Shown: positions 1 through 7,958, counted from the stretch's first letter. The stretch: 16,307 bases of DNA from Sedimentisphaerales bacterium (GCA_030636065.1 DAOVXR010000008.1:1-16307); one strand, 5' to 3'. The notes: a model not told the origin generated them from the letters alone. Translations and numbers: made by a program.

Positions 1-282
1 CCTGTACCGGGAGCCGGTGTGGAAAGTTTAGCAATCCCCCTTGAAAAAGCACTCGCCAAGCTACAAGGTATATATCCGAATTTAGGGATTAAACAGGAGA
101 AAAACGGCTGGCGTATATTGATACCCGACGAATATCGTGCCGGGCATGAAGCCAATTTCCAAAAGGTTACGGAAAAGTATCTGCAATACCTGGCACAAGG
201 AAAACTGCCCGCGTGGGAAGTCCCGAATATGATAGCGAAATATTACATCACTACTAAGGCGCTCGTTTTGGCGCGGAAATAA
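1..282 (+). CDS. C-terminal part of a Gfo/Idh/MocA-type oxidoreductase (5' truncated)
   Basis: The frame is open from base 1 (reading P-V-P-G-A-G-V-E) to a TAA at 280-282. The GTG at 19 is therefore probably an internal valine and the gene starts before the window. The last 93 residues include IPDEYRAGHEANF, VTEKYLQYL and LPAWEVPNMIAKYYITTKAL. From memory these resemble the extra C-terminal domain of NAD(P)-dependent Gfo/Idh/MocA oxidoreductases that are common in planctomycetes. The nucleotide-binding Rossmann domain would lie upstream and cannot be seen, so the substrate is unknown. Base composition matches the downstream host-like genes better than the AT-rich restriction-modification pair that follows. 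The family call rests on recalled C-terminal motifs only. Confidence 0.6.
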   Translation, partial: PVPGAGVESLAIPLEKALAKLQGIYPNLGIKQEKNGWRILIPDEYRAGHEANFQKVTEKYLQYLAQGKLPAWEVPNMIAKYYITTKALVLARK

Positions 283-380
283 CATTGGATATTAAACAAT
301 GAGAACCTTATGTCAGCCACAGAGGACAAAGAGTATGAATCCGCAGATGAAGCTGAGAGATGTTAAAGTAGAGATTTCCA

Positions 381-1298
381 ATGGCTACTAAGACTTACAT
401 AAGAAATAATGGTAAACGAGTACCTCCGCCAGTTGGCACTCTTCGCCAACCTAAGAAAATAATTGCATTTGGTTGGTATGGTGGAAAGTTTTCTCATCTT
501 GATTGGTTGTTGCCGTTATTGCCTTCTTGTAAGCATTACTGCGAACCGTTTGCAGGTTCTGGTGCTGTATTGTTGAATCGTGCCCCATCACCGATTGAGA
601 CATATAATGATTTAGATGGAGAAGCAGTAAATTTCTTTCGTGTACTACGAGATAAAAAAGAGAAACTGATTCAGGCTATATTGCTAACGCCCTTCTCGCG
701 GGAGGAATTCGCATTGGCCTGCAATTTGGATCCAAATCTTTCGGACATGGAACGCGCTCGACGATTTTATGTTCGAGCAAGACAAGTAAGAACGGGATTA
801 GCCCAAAAAGCCTCAATCGGGCGTTGGGCAAATTGCAGAAACACCAGTCGTGCAGGCATGAGCGGTGTTGTTAGCAGATGGTTAGGGGCAGTTGAGCATC
901 TTCCCTGGATTGCAGAACGTTTATTGCGGGTTCAGTTTGAGAACAGGCCCGCAGTTGATGTAATTGCGTTGTATGATTCACATGAGACTCTATTTTACTG
1001 CGACCCTCCCTATATACATAAAACACGCGGCGACAAGAACGCATATGGTTACGAAATGACTGATAAGGATCATTGCAATCTGGCAGATGTACTCAATGCC
1101 GCAAAGGGCAAAGTGGCCATTTCAAATTATCAGTGTGAATTGATGGACAAACTGTACCATAAGCCTAAATGGTCCAAGTGTGTCGCACCTGAAAAAACCA
1201 ATCATGCAACGAAAGGTAAACGCGTTGAGGTTTTATGGACGAACTACGATCCAGAGGAGTTTTCCAATAGCAGTCCCTTGTTTGGAGATAATATCTGA
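381..1298 (+). CDS. D12-class (Dam-like) adenine-N6 DNA methyltransferase
   Basis: This 305-residue protein should transfer a methyl group from S-adenosylmethionine to adenine N6 within a specific DNA site. The motif order fits the alpha (D12/Dam) group. The N-terminal GWYGGK element is near residues 31-37. The SAM-binding motif I, EPFAGSG, is at about 55-61. A variable region that probably contains target recognition follows, and the catalytic DPPY is at 208-211. A later ISNYQ element is also typical of the group. The length is normal for the family. The ATG at 381 has only a weak purine-rich leader. Its stop codon overlaps the start of the next gene (TGATG), so the two are translationally coupled. 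That gene looks like a restriction nuclease, so this enzyme is probably the protective methylase of the pair. It is visibly more AT-rich than the genes downstream of 2652, which suggests horizontal acquisition. The target sequence cannot be read from the protein. Confidence 0.88.
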   Translation: MATKTYIRNNGKRVPPPVGTLRQPKKIIAFGWYGGKFSHLDWLLPLLPSCKHYCEPFAGSGAVLLNRAPSPIETYNDLDGEAVNFFRVLRDKKEKLIQAILLTPFSREEFALACNLDPNLSDMERARRFYVRARQVRTGLAQKASIGRWANCRNTSRAGMSGVVSRWLGAVEHLPWIAERLLRVQFENRPAVDVIALYDSHETLFYCDPPYIHKTRGDKNAYGYEMTDKDHCNLADVLNAAKGKVAISNYQCELMDKLYHKPKWSKCVAPEKTNHATKGKRVEVLWTNYDPEEFSNSSPLFGDNI

Positions 1299-2422
1299 TG
1301 TCTGATCCATTGAATATTTTATCCGAATTTTTTTCCAGCGCCATCTCTCAGGATTACAAGCAAATACAAGCCAGTCCAGAGGTTTTAAAGAAAATAGAAT
1401 ATGTTTGCGAATGTATCAGTAATCGCGCAGGCGTTCGCTTATTGATGGCTTGCTTGTTAGCAAAGGTACACAAACCGAATGTCAATCCAACTAAACCCTA
1501 TACCGAGATTGGAAGTGATGATTGCTTCTCTGGCCGCACTTATGATGAGAAGTATATATCACATTTCACTGCTGACAAAGACCTTCCATGCAATCCTACA
1601 ACGGCATTTTTGACTCCAGCATTGCGAAACATTAACAACCCGCTTTCAACAGACCTGGAACTCATCGGCCGTCCTCGAAAGGTATATACTGACGCAATAT
1701 CCCTTTTACACGGTGTGCATGATGGGCAAATTGATGCAAGTGAGTTACTGGTTGAAGTTATTCATAGGTTAACTGTAATTCGCGACAGCAGGAAAGAATC
1801 CCTGTCAAAAAAATTAGAAGAGTTGAAGAATCATTCAGCAGAAGTAGTATTATCTTCAGAAGAGACAATTACTTTGATTGAGCAACATTTATCATGTAAA
1901 CATAGTAGTCGATTACCGGTACTGATCGTTGCTGCGGCATATAATACTGCGAAAAATAAAATTGGAGAACAAATCCACCCCCTTCTTTCTCACAATGCTG
2001 CTGACGAACAAACCGGCAGTATGGGTGATATTGAAGTGTGCCTGATCAACGATGAGAACGTGAAAACCGTTTATGAAATAAAAATGAAGAAAGTGTTGCG
2101 AGAGGATATTGATCGAGCAATTCAAAAAATCGCAAATGGTGGAGAATCAATCGATAATTACATATTCATAACCACAGATGAAATCGAAGAAAACATTTTC
2201 GAGTATGCAAAAAGCATGTATGAAAAACTTGGACAGCGTGAAATTGCTATTTTAGATTGCATTGGTTTTCTACGGCATTTTCTGCATTTTTTTTATCGAC
2301 TGCGTCGCCGCTTTATAGACGAATATCAAGAATTGGTAATCAACGAACCAGAAAGTGCTGTTAGGCATGAATTAAAAGAAGTATTTCTGCATTTGAGACA
2401 AGTTGCTGAAACAAGAGAATAA
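1298..2422 (+). CDS. Type II restriction endonuclease, possibly SacI-like, PD-(D/E)XK type
   Basis: This 374-residue protein starts one base inside the methyltransferase stop codon. The conserved-looking N-terminal part contains KPYTEIG, FSGRTYDEKYI and LPCNPTTAFLTPALRN (about residues 66-110). I associate these from memory with the SacI-type endonuclease family. A likely PD-(D/E)XK core is present: D244 in GSMGDIEV, then E260-I-K262 in VYEIKMKK, a spacing normal for such nucleases. Residues 145-185 are a charged, probably helical linker. No signal peptide or membrane segment is seen. The pairing with a DNA methylase, the coupling and the AT-rich composition all support a restriction nuclease. 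The SacI assignment is tentative. The nuclease call is firmer because of the core motif and the context. Confidence 0.68.
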   Translation: MSDPLNILSEFFSSAISQDYKQIQASPEVLKKIEYVCECISNRAGVRLLMACLLAKVHKPNVNPTKPYTEIGSDDCFSGRTYDEKYISHFTADKDLPCNPTTAFLTPALRNINNPLSTDLELIGRPRKVYTDAISLLHGVHDGQIDASELLVEVIHRLTVIRDSRKESLSKKLEELKNHSAEVVLSSEETITLIEQHLSCKHSSRLPVLIVAAAYNTAKNKIGEQIHPLLSHNAADEQTGSMGDIEVCLINDENVKTVYEIKMKKVLREDIDRAIQKIANGGESIDNYIFITTDEIEENIFEYAKSMYEKLGQREIAILDCIGFLRHFLHFFYRLRRRFIDEYQELVINEPESAVRHELKEVFLHLRQVAETRE

Positions 2423-2440
2423 ATCCGCACAGATGCGGAT
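2423..2440. repeat. Short perfect hairpin directly after the restriction gene
   Basis: ATCCGC, a six-base loop ACAGAT, then GCGGAT form a perfect 6-bp stem that begins one base after the TAA of the endonuclease gene. An A-run follows on the + strand, and no T-run is placed for a rho-independent terminator in the direction of the gene. It resembles the short ATCCGC/CAGAT-type intergenic repeats found in many environmental genomes. A related string, AATCCGCAGATG, lies at 338-349, upstream of the methylase gene. Confidence 0.5.
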
Positions 2441-2482
2441 AAAAAAAGGGGAATGTAACTTTTTATTGAAAGGAATTGAATT

Positions 2483-2629
2483 ATGGCAAGATTTCCACTG
2501 AAAGAAGCAGAGGTTGTAAGGAGCTTGAATACCTCATCGTCGCCATCAACAAGGCAGGCGATGGCGAACCTTCCGATACTGGAATGGTTGTGCTGTAAAA
2601 AGGCAAGAGAAACAGAGAAAACAAATTAA
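2483..2629 (+). pseudogene. Relic of a fibronectin-III-like hypothetical gene with a large internal deletion
   Basis: ATG at 2483 follows a good ribosome site (GAAAGGAATTGAATT) and reads MARFPLKEAEVV. From memory this is the N-terminus of a widespread planctomycete family of about 200 residues (MARFPR.EA...). After about 12 codons the frame becomes meaningless. A different frame from about 2518 reads KELEYLIVAINKAGDGEPSD and ends TGMVVL plus TAA at 2596-2598. That matches the family's usual C-terminal fibronectin-type strand and ending (EYRVIAVNKAGEGEPSNTVMVVL-like). The gene's two ends have thus been joined near 2518 with loss of the middle and a frameshift. The intact first frame would give only a 48-residue product ending at 2629, which is unlikely to be functional. 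The relic sits between the restriction-modification pair and host genes, so it may mark a recombination scar. Confidence 0.6.
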
Positions 2630-2651
2630 ATCTAAATGAAGGAACCATATT

Positions 2652-4073
2652 ATGTCCACTCGACAAAACGCCATGAGAAACACAGCGAGGAACACAATGA
2701 TTAAAAACAGGTTTTATGTATGCTTTATTTCGATGGGGCTTTTGCTGGCAATATGCAGCACCATCAGAGGAACTGAACTCTTCAAAAAAGGAAAGCGTGC
2801 CGGTACACCGACCAAACTGATTGCCCGGACATACGATTCAGGTTTCGAACTGTCGCATGACACCTACAACGGAATGTACACCGGCAGCGACGGTAAAATT
2901 TACTATGTGCTCTGCTCGGAATCGCACAAAATCGCCGGGCAGATGTACTGTTACGACCCGGCCACCGACAAAATCAGGCATCTCGGCGATCTCACGGAAG
3001 CATGTGGGGAAAAGGAAATGAAGACAATCGCCCAAGGCAAATCTCATGTGAATTTTGTCGAATATGACGGCAAGCTCTATTTCTCGACACATCTTGGTTA
3101 CTATAGCCTCATAGATGGAATGGAGAAGATCGGCGTGCCGCCTGCCGGCTACAAACCATATCGCGGCGGACACCTTCTATCATACGATATGACCACAGGG
3201 AAATTCCAGAGCCTTGCCATAGCGCCACGCGCCGAAGGTATTCTGACCACGAATATGGACACTCGCCGCGGCCGTATCTACAGCCTTACCTGGCCGATGG
3301 GTTGTTTTTTCTACTATGACCTAACCACGAAGAAGATTAAGGACTTCGGGCCAATGGCCAGGCTGGGCGAAAGCGGCAAAGGTGATAACTACCGCACAAT
3401 CTGCCGCTCCATAGCTGTCAATCCACAAGACGGCTCCGCCTATTTCACAACGGGTGACGGCGATATCCTTCGATACAATTATGACTCGGATTCCATCGAA
3501 GTTGTGAAGGACGCTGATATGAGAAAGGATTATTTCGGTATCTATGACGTAACCTCGCCGGGACACATGGGGTATAACTGGCGACAGACAATCTGGTATC
3601 AGCCCGAAAAAGTGGTCTATGGAGTGCATGGAAACTCCGGCTATCTTTTCCGTTTCGAGCCGCGTAATCCACGAGTAAATGTCATAGAACGCATCACCTC
3701 CGCACCATCCAAACTATGTGGAATGTTCGACCAGTTCAGTTACGGGTACCTTGGTTTTGTACTTGGTCCCGACGGCCATACCATTTACTACCTGACGGGT
3801 GGGCCGGTATATGTGGACGGAAAAAGAGTGCGAGGTAAGGACAAAATAGCAATGGGCGCGTCGAAGGGCATTGAGAACCTCCACTTGATCACCTACGACA
3901 TTCCCAATGGAAAATACACCGACCACGGCCCAATCTTCTTCGCGAACGGCCAAAGACCCTCGTATGTCAATTCGATAACCGTAGGAAAAGACGGAACAGT
4001 CTATACTCTCGGAAGAATTGAAAAAAACGGCCGTACACTAACCGACCTGATTAGTATTTCGGGGCCGTTTTAA
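2652..4073 (+). CDS. Exported beta-propeller-like protein of unknown function
   Basis: The 473-residue protein has a signal peptide: a basic N-terminus, then a hydrophobic stretch (FYVCFISMGLLLAICS, about residues 22-37) and a likely cut soon after. ATG 2652 has AAGGAA about 7 bases upstream. ATG 2697 (MIKNRFYVCF) also has a GAGG in place and gives a more ordinary signal peptide, so the start is uncertain. The rest shows recurrent blade-like strings: DGKIYYVL, DGKLYFSTH, RGRIYSLTW, DGSAYFTTGDGDILRY, DGHTIYYLTGG and DGTVYTLGRI. This pattern suits a six- or seven-bladed propeller such as those of SMP-30/WD40-like proteins. I see no catalytic residues that would fix a function. It probably acts in the periplasm or outside the cell, perhaps in carbohydrate metabolism given the oxidoreductase tail at the left end of the window, but that link is weak. 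Confidence 0.7.
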   Translation: MSTRQNAMRNTARNTMIKNRFYVCFISMGLLLAICSTIRGTELFKKGKRAGTPTKLIARTYDSGFELSHDTYNGMYTGSDGKIYYVLCSESHKIAGQMYCYDPATDKIRHLGDLTEACGEKEMKTIAQGKSHVNFVEYDGKLYFSTHLGYYSLIDGMEKIGVPPAGYKPYRGGHLLSYDMTTGKFQSLAIAPRAEGILTTNMDTRRGRIYSLTWPMGCFFYYDLTTKKIKDFGPMARLGESGKGDNYRTICRSIAVNPQDGSAYFTTGDGDILRYNYDSDSIEVVKDADMRKDYFGIYDVTSPGHMGYNWRQTIWYQPEKVVYGVHGNSGYLFRFEPRNPRVNVIERITSAPSKLCGMFDQFSYGYLGFVLGPDGHTIYYLTGGPVYVDGKRVRGKDKIAMGASKGIENLHLITYDIPNGKYTDHGPIFFANGQRPSYVNSITVGKDGTVYTLGRIEKNGRTLTDLISISGPF

Positions 4074-4113
4074 AGCAAATAACCAGGCAGGATGGTATAT
4101 CAGAAAAACAACA

Positions 4114-4142
4114 TTGCCAAAGAAGGGAAAATCGTATATAAT
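4114..4142 (+). promoter_or_regulatory. Strong sigma70-type promoter before hisF
   Basis: TTGCCA at 4114-4119 and a perfect TATAAT at 4137-4142 are separated by exactly 17 bases. The -35 box matches 4 of 6 consensus bases. Transcription would start near 4149 and leave a leader of about 130 bases before hisF. It lies 41 bases after the propeller gene stop and is the best promoter visible in the window. It probably drives the whole hisF-to-penicillin-binding-protein run. Confidence 0.7.
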
Positions 4143-4148
4143 GAGGGT

Positions 4149-4280
4149 TTGTGGGAGACCTTATGGGGGTTGGGGCGCTGATGCAAAATCACCGTAACTC
4201 CTGTTGTAGTCGGAAGATATACCGATAATAGCTTGCCTGATGATTTGATAAAAATCAGATAAATCGTGCCGGGATCAGCG
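4149..4280 (+). other. Unassigned 5' leader of the hisF operon
   Basis: About 130 transcribed but apparently non-coding bases lie between the promoter and hisF. The first part is G-rich (ATGGGGGTTGGGGCGCTGAT, about 4163-4182). A weak stem occurs near 4242-4256 (GATTT/AAATC, with CTGAT/ATCAG as an alternative outer pairing). I do not recognise a known riboswitch, a T-box, or a histidine-rich leader peptide. It may be structured but I cannot assign it. Confidence 0.3.
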
Positions 4281-5084
4281 ATGTTGGCCAAACGAATAAT
4301 ACCATGCCTTGATGTTGATAAGGGCCGTGTGGTCAAGGGGATTAAGTTCTTCGATCATCGTGACGCCGGATCGGTTGAGGAGTGTGCCCGGCGTTACGAG
4401 CAGCAGGGAGCCGACGAACTCGTCTTTTATGACATAACCGCCAGCCATGAGGACCGCGATTTGATGGTGGATGTACTCAGAAAGGCGTCCGAGCAGGTTT
4501 TTATGCCCCTGACGGTTGGCGGTGGAGTACGGACCATTGAGGACGTGCGGCTGATGCTCAACAGTGGCGCCGACAAGGTTAGTATAAATACAGCGGCCGT
4601 GCTGGATCAAAACCTTATTAAACGATCCGCTCTGCGATTCGGCAGTCAGTGTATTGTGCTCGCTATCGACGCGAACCGTGTAATGAAAGACGGCATGGAA
4701 AAATGGGAGGTTTTTATCAACGGCGGCCGAAAGCCTACCGGGATTGACGTTATGAGTTGGGTTCGTAAAGGCTATGCCGACGGGGCCGGAGAGATTGTCC
4801 TTAATGTTATGAACGCCGATGGAACAAAAAAGGGTTATGACCTGGAAATGACCGCAGCCGTCAGTGAAGAGGTGGATATACCCGTGGTTGCCAGCGGCGG
4901 GGCCGGCGACCCGGAAGACATGTACCATGTGTTGACCGAAGGCAAGGCCGAGGCGGCTCTTGCGGCAAGTATTTTTCACTTTGGCCAATATTCCATCCAA
5001 CAAACAAAACAATACTTACACAACAAGGGAATAGTTGTCAGAATGGATCAACAATTGCCATATGAAGGAGACATAGTTGAGTAA
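4281..5084 (+). CDS. hisF: Imidazole glycerol phosphate synthase, cyclase subunit HisF
   Basis: HisF uses ammonia delivered by HisH to convert PRFAR to imidazole glycerol phosphate and AICAR in histidine biosynthesis. The protein begins MLAKRIIPCLDVDKGRVVKG, with the first catalytic aspartate in CLDV, and carries the second in LAIDAN. Other (beta/alpha)8-barrel signatures are TVGGGVRT, ADKVSINTAA, DGTKKGYDLEMT, VVASGGAGDPEDM and AASIFHFG. ATG 4281 was chosen because family members start at MLAKRIIPCLD. The frame opens at a GTG at 4266, but that codon has no ribosome site. The 267 residues are slightly longer than usual because of a C-terminal extension. The stop overlaps the next gene by 8 bases. 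No hisH or other his gene is in view, so hisF is separated from its pathway partners and heads an envelope/secretion-type operon. Confidence 0.96.
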   Translation: MLAKRIIPCLDVDKGRVVKGIKFFDHRDAGSVEECARRYEQQGADELVFYDITASHEDRDLMVDVLRKASEQVFMPLTVGGGVRTIEDVRLMLNSGADKVSINTAAVLDQNLIKRSALRFGSQCIVLAIDANRVMKDGMEKWEVFINGGRKPTGIDVMSWVRKGYADGAGEIVLNVMNADGTKKGYDLEMTAAVSEEVDIPVVASGGAGDPEDMYHVLTEGKAEAALAASIFHFGQYSIQQTKQYLHNKGIVVRMDQQLPYEGDIVE

Positions 5085-6207
5085 GCAACCGATTTCCAAA
5101 CAGTTGGCCGATGGGAAAAAACCTGAAATAGATAAGTTTTTCAATCTGGCGATCAAGACTGAATCTTCGGACATTCATCTGAAGGGTGATGCGTCCGCGC
5201 GGATTCGTTCGGGCGGCCATCTGCGTTCTACTACCGCTGAGCCTATCCCGGAGCAGAAACTGCAGGAAATGATCTTCGGGATACTATCTGAAGAACAAAA
5301 AGAATTTTTCCTGGAAAACGGAGCATTGGATTTCGCATACGATATGGGCGGCAGCGATCGCTTTCGTGTGAATGTCTTTCGTCAGCGCGGCAAAATTTCC
5401 CTTGCGGCTCGTCGGGTCAGCAGTGTAATCCCGGCCTTTGACAGCCTGCATCTTCCGCCTGTTGTTCAGCAAATCGCCAAAATTCATCAGGGCCTGGTTT
5501 TAGTTACAGGCGTAACCGGTTGCGGCAAGAGTACCACTATCGCCTCTATGCTCGACCAGATCAACCACCAACGTCATTGCCATATCATCACTATCGAGGA
5601 CCCGATTGAGTTTGTGTATCAGGACGACAAGGCCCTGGTCAATCAGCGTGAGGTCGGCATCGATGTTCCAAGCTATGATGACGCACTGCGCTCGCTGATG
5701 CGAGAAGACCCTGACGTGGTGTTGATCGGTGAAATGCGTGATTATGACACCCTCATCGCCGGCCTGCGGGCGTCCGAAACCGGACACCTTGTCTTTGCCA
5801 CCCTGCACAGTACCGACGCATATCAAACCATTACGAGAATGCTGGACCTTACACCGCAAATTGAGAGACACATGGTACGTCAGGCGCTAGTGGGGAACCT
5901 GCGGGCAGTCATTTCACAAAGGCTGCTGCCGACAATACGCAAGAATGTACCGCGAGTACCGGCGGTGGAAATAATGATAATTAACGCCTCGGCCCGCAAG
6001 CTGATAGCTGAAGAACGAGAGATGGATTTACCCATAGTAATAAAAAATTCATACGCGGAAGGTATGGTTGATTATACCGAATCACTGCGGAGATTGGTGG
6101 AACAGGAATATATCGATTTGAAGACGGCTTATAATTACGCGCCGAATCCCGAGGAATTGAAAATGTCGATGAAGGGCATTCGCACGGGTGGAGCGGGAAT
6201 TTTGTAA
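5077..6207 (+). CDS. pilT: PilT/PilU-family hexameric ATPase (type IV pilus retraction type)
   Basis: This 376-residue cytoplasmic ATPase belongs to the PilT/PilU branch of the secretion-ATPase superfamily. Residues 1-125 form the PAS-like N-terminal domain (ESSDIHLKG, RFRVNVFRQRG). The core has Walker A GVTGCGKST at 145-153, with the lysine K151 intact. It also has the Asp box (ITIEDPIEFV), Walker B LIGEMRD with E219, and the His box (GHLVFATLHSTDA). The C-terminal INASARKLIAE corresponds in place to the AIRNLIRE element of PilT but is diverged, and the tail is PilU-like in length. The start is TTG 5077, because GAAGGAG lies about 7 bases upstream and the frame has no better start. It overlaps hisF by 8 bases. 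The enzyme looks active. Pilin and platform genes are absent nearby, so retraction of a pilus is inferred from the family only. Confidence 0.9.
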   Translation: MSKQPISKQLADGKKPEIDKFFNLAIKTESSDIHLKGDASARIRSGGHLRSTTAEPIPEQKLQEMIFGILSEEQKEFFLENGALDFAYDMGGSDRFRVNVFRQRGKISLAARRVSSVIPAFDSLHLPPVVQQIAKIHQGLVLVTGVTGCGKSTTIASMLDQINHQRHCHIITIEDPIEFVYQDDKALVNQREVGIDVPSYDDALRSLMREDPDVVLIGEMRDYDTLIAGLRASETGHLVFATLHSTDAYQTITRMLDLTPQIERHMVRQALVGNLRAVISQRLLPTIRKNVPRVPAVEIMIINASARKLIAEEREMDLPIVIKNSYAEGMVDYTESLRRLVEQEYIDLKTAYNYAPNPEELKMSMKGIRTGGAGIL

Positions 6208-6247
6208 CTGGGTAACTGGTAATACTATAACTGGAGCTTCGCTGCTT

Positions 6248-7921
6248 ATGTATAACGATTTATTAGCTCAGATACCCGGTACGGGCGGTTATGTAGCAAT
6301 CTGGAAGGTTGTTTGCCTTCTGGTTCTCTTCGGATTCTGGGCATGGGTGGGCCAGTGGATGGACAAAGACGCCCCGGCCGTGGGGACGAGTCGAACGTTC
6401 TGGAACAATCTTTACCTTGGTATTGGCATGACTGTTCTGGCGTTCTGGTTTTTGCTGCCGGTACCGTTTGTTGTTGAGTTGTTGATGTTCATGGTCATCT
6501 GGGCAACGGTCGTTACCATTTATGTACTGCACCGTAACGCGAAGGTGCCGAAGAATCAGACCATACTGACGCCGGACCACCTTAAATGGCTGTTGAGCTT
6601 CGAAGATCGCAAACGCAAAAAGAAAAACCCACGCCTGCTCTTCATATCCGTCAACGACAATGAACTTCCTATTCCGTACAAACAGGACGGAGAATATACC
6701 GGATATGTTGCCGCTGAAACACTCCTGCACGATATGTGGCGCCGTCGGGTCAGCCATATGATTATGGTGCCACACGGTGAGGATTATCAGATTCATTACG
6801 TTATTGACGGCATTACAACGATAGAGGGAGATCGCCCGCGTGAAGAGGCTCTCGGTAGTATAATATATCTGAAAGCAGTGGCGGGTCTGGATGTGGAGGA
6901 TCATCGTCGTCCCCAGGAAGGCAGCTTTTTCACAATCCGCACCGGTCAGAAGGATACAGGTTGGCGGATTTCGACGTCCGGCAGTACACGCGGAGAACAG
7001 TTGAGCCTGGAACGTATCGAGGAGACAAAATCCTTTAAAATCGATACGGTGGGACTGCATCCGGACCAACTGGAGATGACACACAAAGTGATTGAGCAGC
7101 CCAGCGGTGTTATATTGATAACAGGACCGAAGGGAAGCGGGGCGACAACAACGCTTTATGGCCTGGTACGTCATCACGACGCTTTCATCCAGAACATCCA
7201 CACACTTGAAGAACAATGCCTTATGGAAGTGGATAATATCAGCCAGCATGAGCTGGAAAAGGGACCGGACGCCCGCAGCAACGCTCAGCAGTTGCGCAGC
7301 GTACTACATGTTGACCCGGATGTGTTAATGATAAGCTTCTGTAATGGCAAGGAGATGGCCCAATTGACGACCAAGGCGGCCAATACAGGAAAAAAAGTTT
7401 ATGTGGGCATGTCGGCGAACAACGCTTTCCAGGCCCTGGGGGAATGGATAAAGATGGTGGGGGACAACAAAAAGGTGGCGGACACTCTTTTGGCGGTTAC
7501 CAATCAAAGACTGATTCGTATCCTTTGCCACGAATGTCGCCAGGCGTATGCCCCTGACGTAACCATGCTGAAAAAACTCAATTTGCCGTCGGACAAAATC
7601 AAAAAATTCTATCGTCCGCCCGCCGAAATTGAATATGATAAACACGGCAATCCAATCCTTTGTCCTACTTGCCAGGGTACGGGCTATTTTGGCCGAACCG
7701 CTGTTTTTGAAACTTTTATGATCTCTGACGACTTACGGAAGCTGATCGCCGAGGATGCCCCGGTCAATGTACTGCGGACACAATGCCGCAAGGAACGAAT
7801 GCTGTTCTTACAGGAACAGGTACTGCGAAAAGTTATTGACGGCACAACAAGTATTCAGGAGGTTCTGCGGGTTACCGCCGAGCCGAAATCGAAAACGAAA
7901 AAAACGACCAGGAAAAAATGA
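6248..7921 (+). CDS. Membrane-anchored GspE/PilB-like protein with a degenerate ATPase site
   Basis: ATG 6248 (MYNDLLAQIPG) has GGAG 11 bases upstream and gives 557 residues. A longer form from GTG 6188 would overlap pilT and lacks a clear site. Residues about 17-97 hold three hydrophobic segments (AIWKVVCLLVLFGFWAWV, GIGMTVLAFWFLLPVPFVV, LLMFMVIWATVVTIYVL). This is unusual, since GspE and PilB are normally soluble. The rest aligns by eye with secretion ATPases. The P-loop reads GPKGSGATT at 293-301, so alanine A299 (7142-7144) replaces the invariant lysine. Walker B, normally VGEIRD, reads ISFCNG at 362-367 with F364 in place of glutamate. The Asp and His boxes are also eroded. The zinc site CHEC (427-430) and CPTC (472-475) of the PilB/GspE type is kept. 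The C-terminus is lysine-rich. It is probably a pseudo-ATPase that scaffolds or regulates the neighbouring PilT-like enzyme. Confidence 0.85.
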   Translation: MYNDLLAQIPGTGGYVAIWKVVCLLVLFGFWAWVGQWMDKDAPAVGTSRTFWNNLYLGIGMTVLAFWFLLPVPFVVELLMFMVIWATVVTIYVLHRNAKVPKNQTILTPDHLKWLLSFEDRKRKKKNPRLLFISVNDNELPIPYKQDGEYTGYVAAETLLHDMWRRRVSHMIMVPHGEDYQIHYVIDGITTIEGDRPREEALGSIIYLKAVAGLDVEDHRRPQEGSFFTIRTGQKDTGWRISTSGSTRGEQLSLERIEETKSFKIDTVGLHPDQLEMTHKVIEQPSGVILITGPKGSGATTTLYGLVRHHDAFIQNIHTLEEQCLMEVDNISQHELEKGPDARSNAQQLRSVLHVDPDVLMISFCNGKEMAQLTTKAANTGKKVYVGMSANNAFQALGEWIKMVGDNKKVADTLLAVTNQRLIRILCHECRQAYAPDVTMLKKLNLPSDKIKKFYRPPAEIEYDKHGNPILCPTCQGTGYFGRTAVFETFMISDDLRKLIAEDAPVNVLRTQCRKERMLFLQEQVLRKVIDGTTSIQEVLRVTAEPKSKTKKTTRKK

Positions 7922-7958
7922 TTATACTCATTCGTCGATTAAGTATGGAGTATTACTA

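Noticed and set aside
310..366. A tiny + strand frame (MSATEDKEYESADEAERC) before the methylase, considered as a controller peptide
   Set aside because: It is only 18 codons with no helix-turn-helix and has the CACAGAGGACA wording of common intergenic repeats, so it is unlikely to be a C protein.
4275..5012. A 245-codon open frame on the minus strand
   Set aside because: It is antisense to hisF, which is unmistakable, and the peptide resembles no family.
6263..7249. A 328-codon open frame on the minus strand
   Set aside because: It lies wholly antisense to the GspE/PilB-like gene, has no recognisable protein motifs or ribosome site, and the + strand frame shows clear family motifs.
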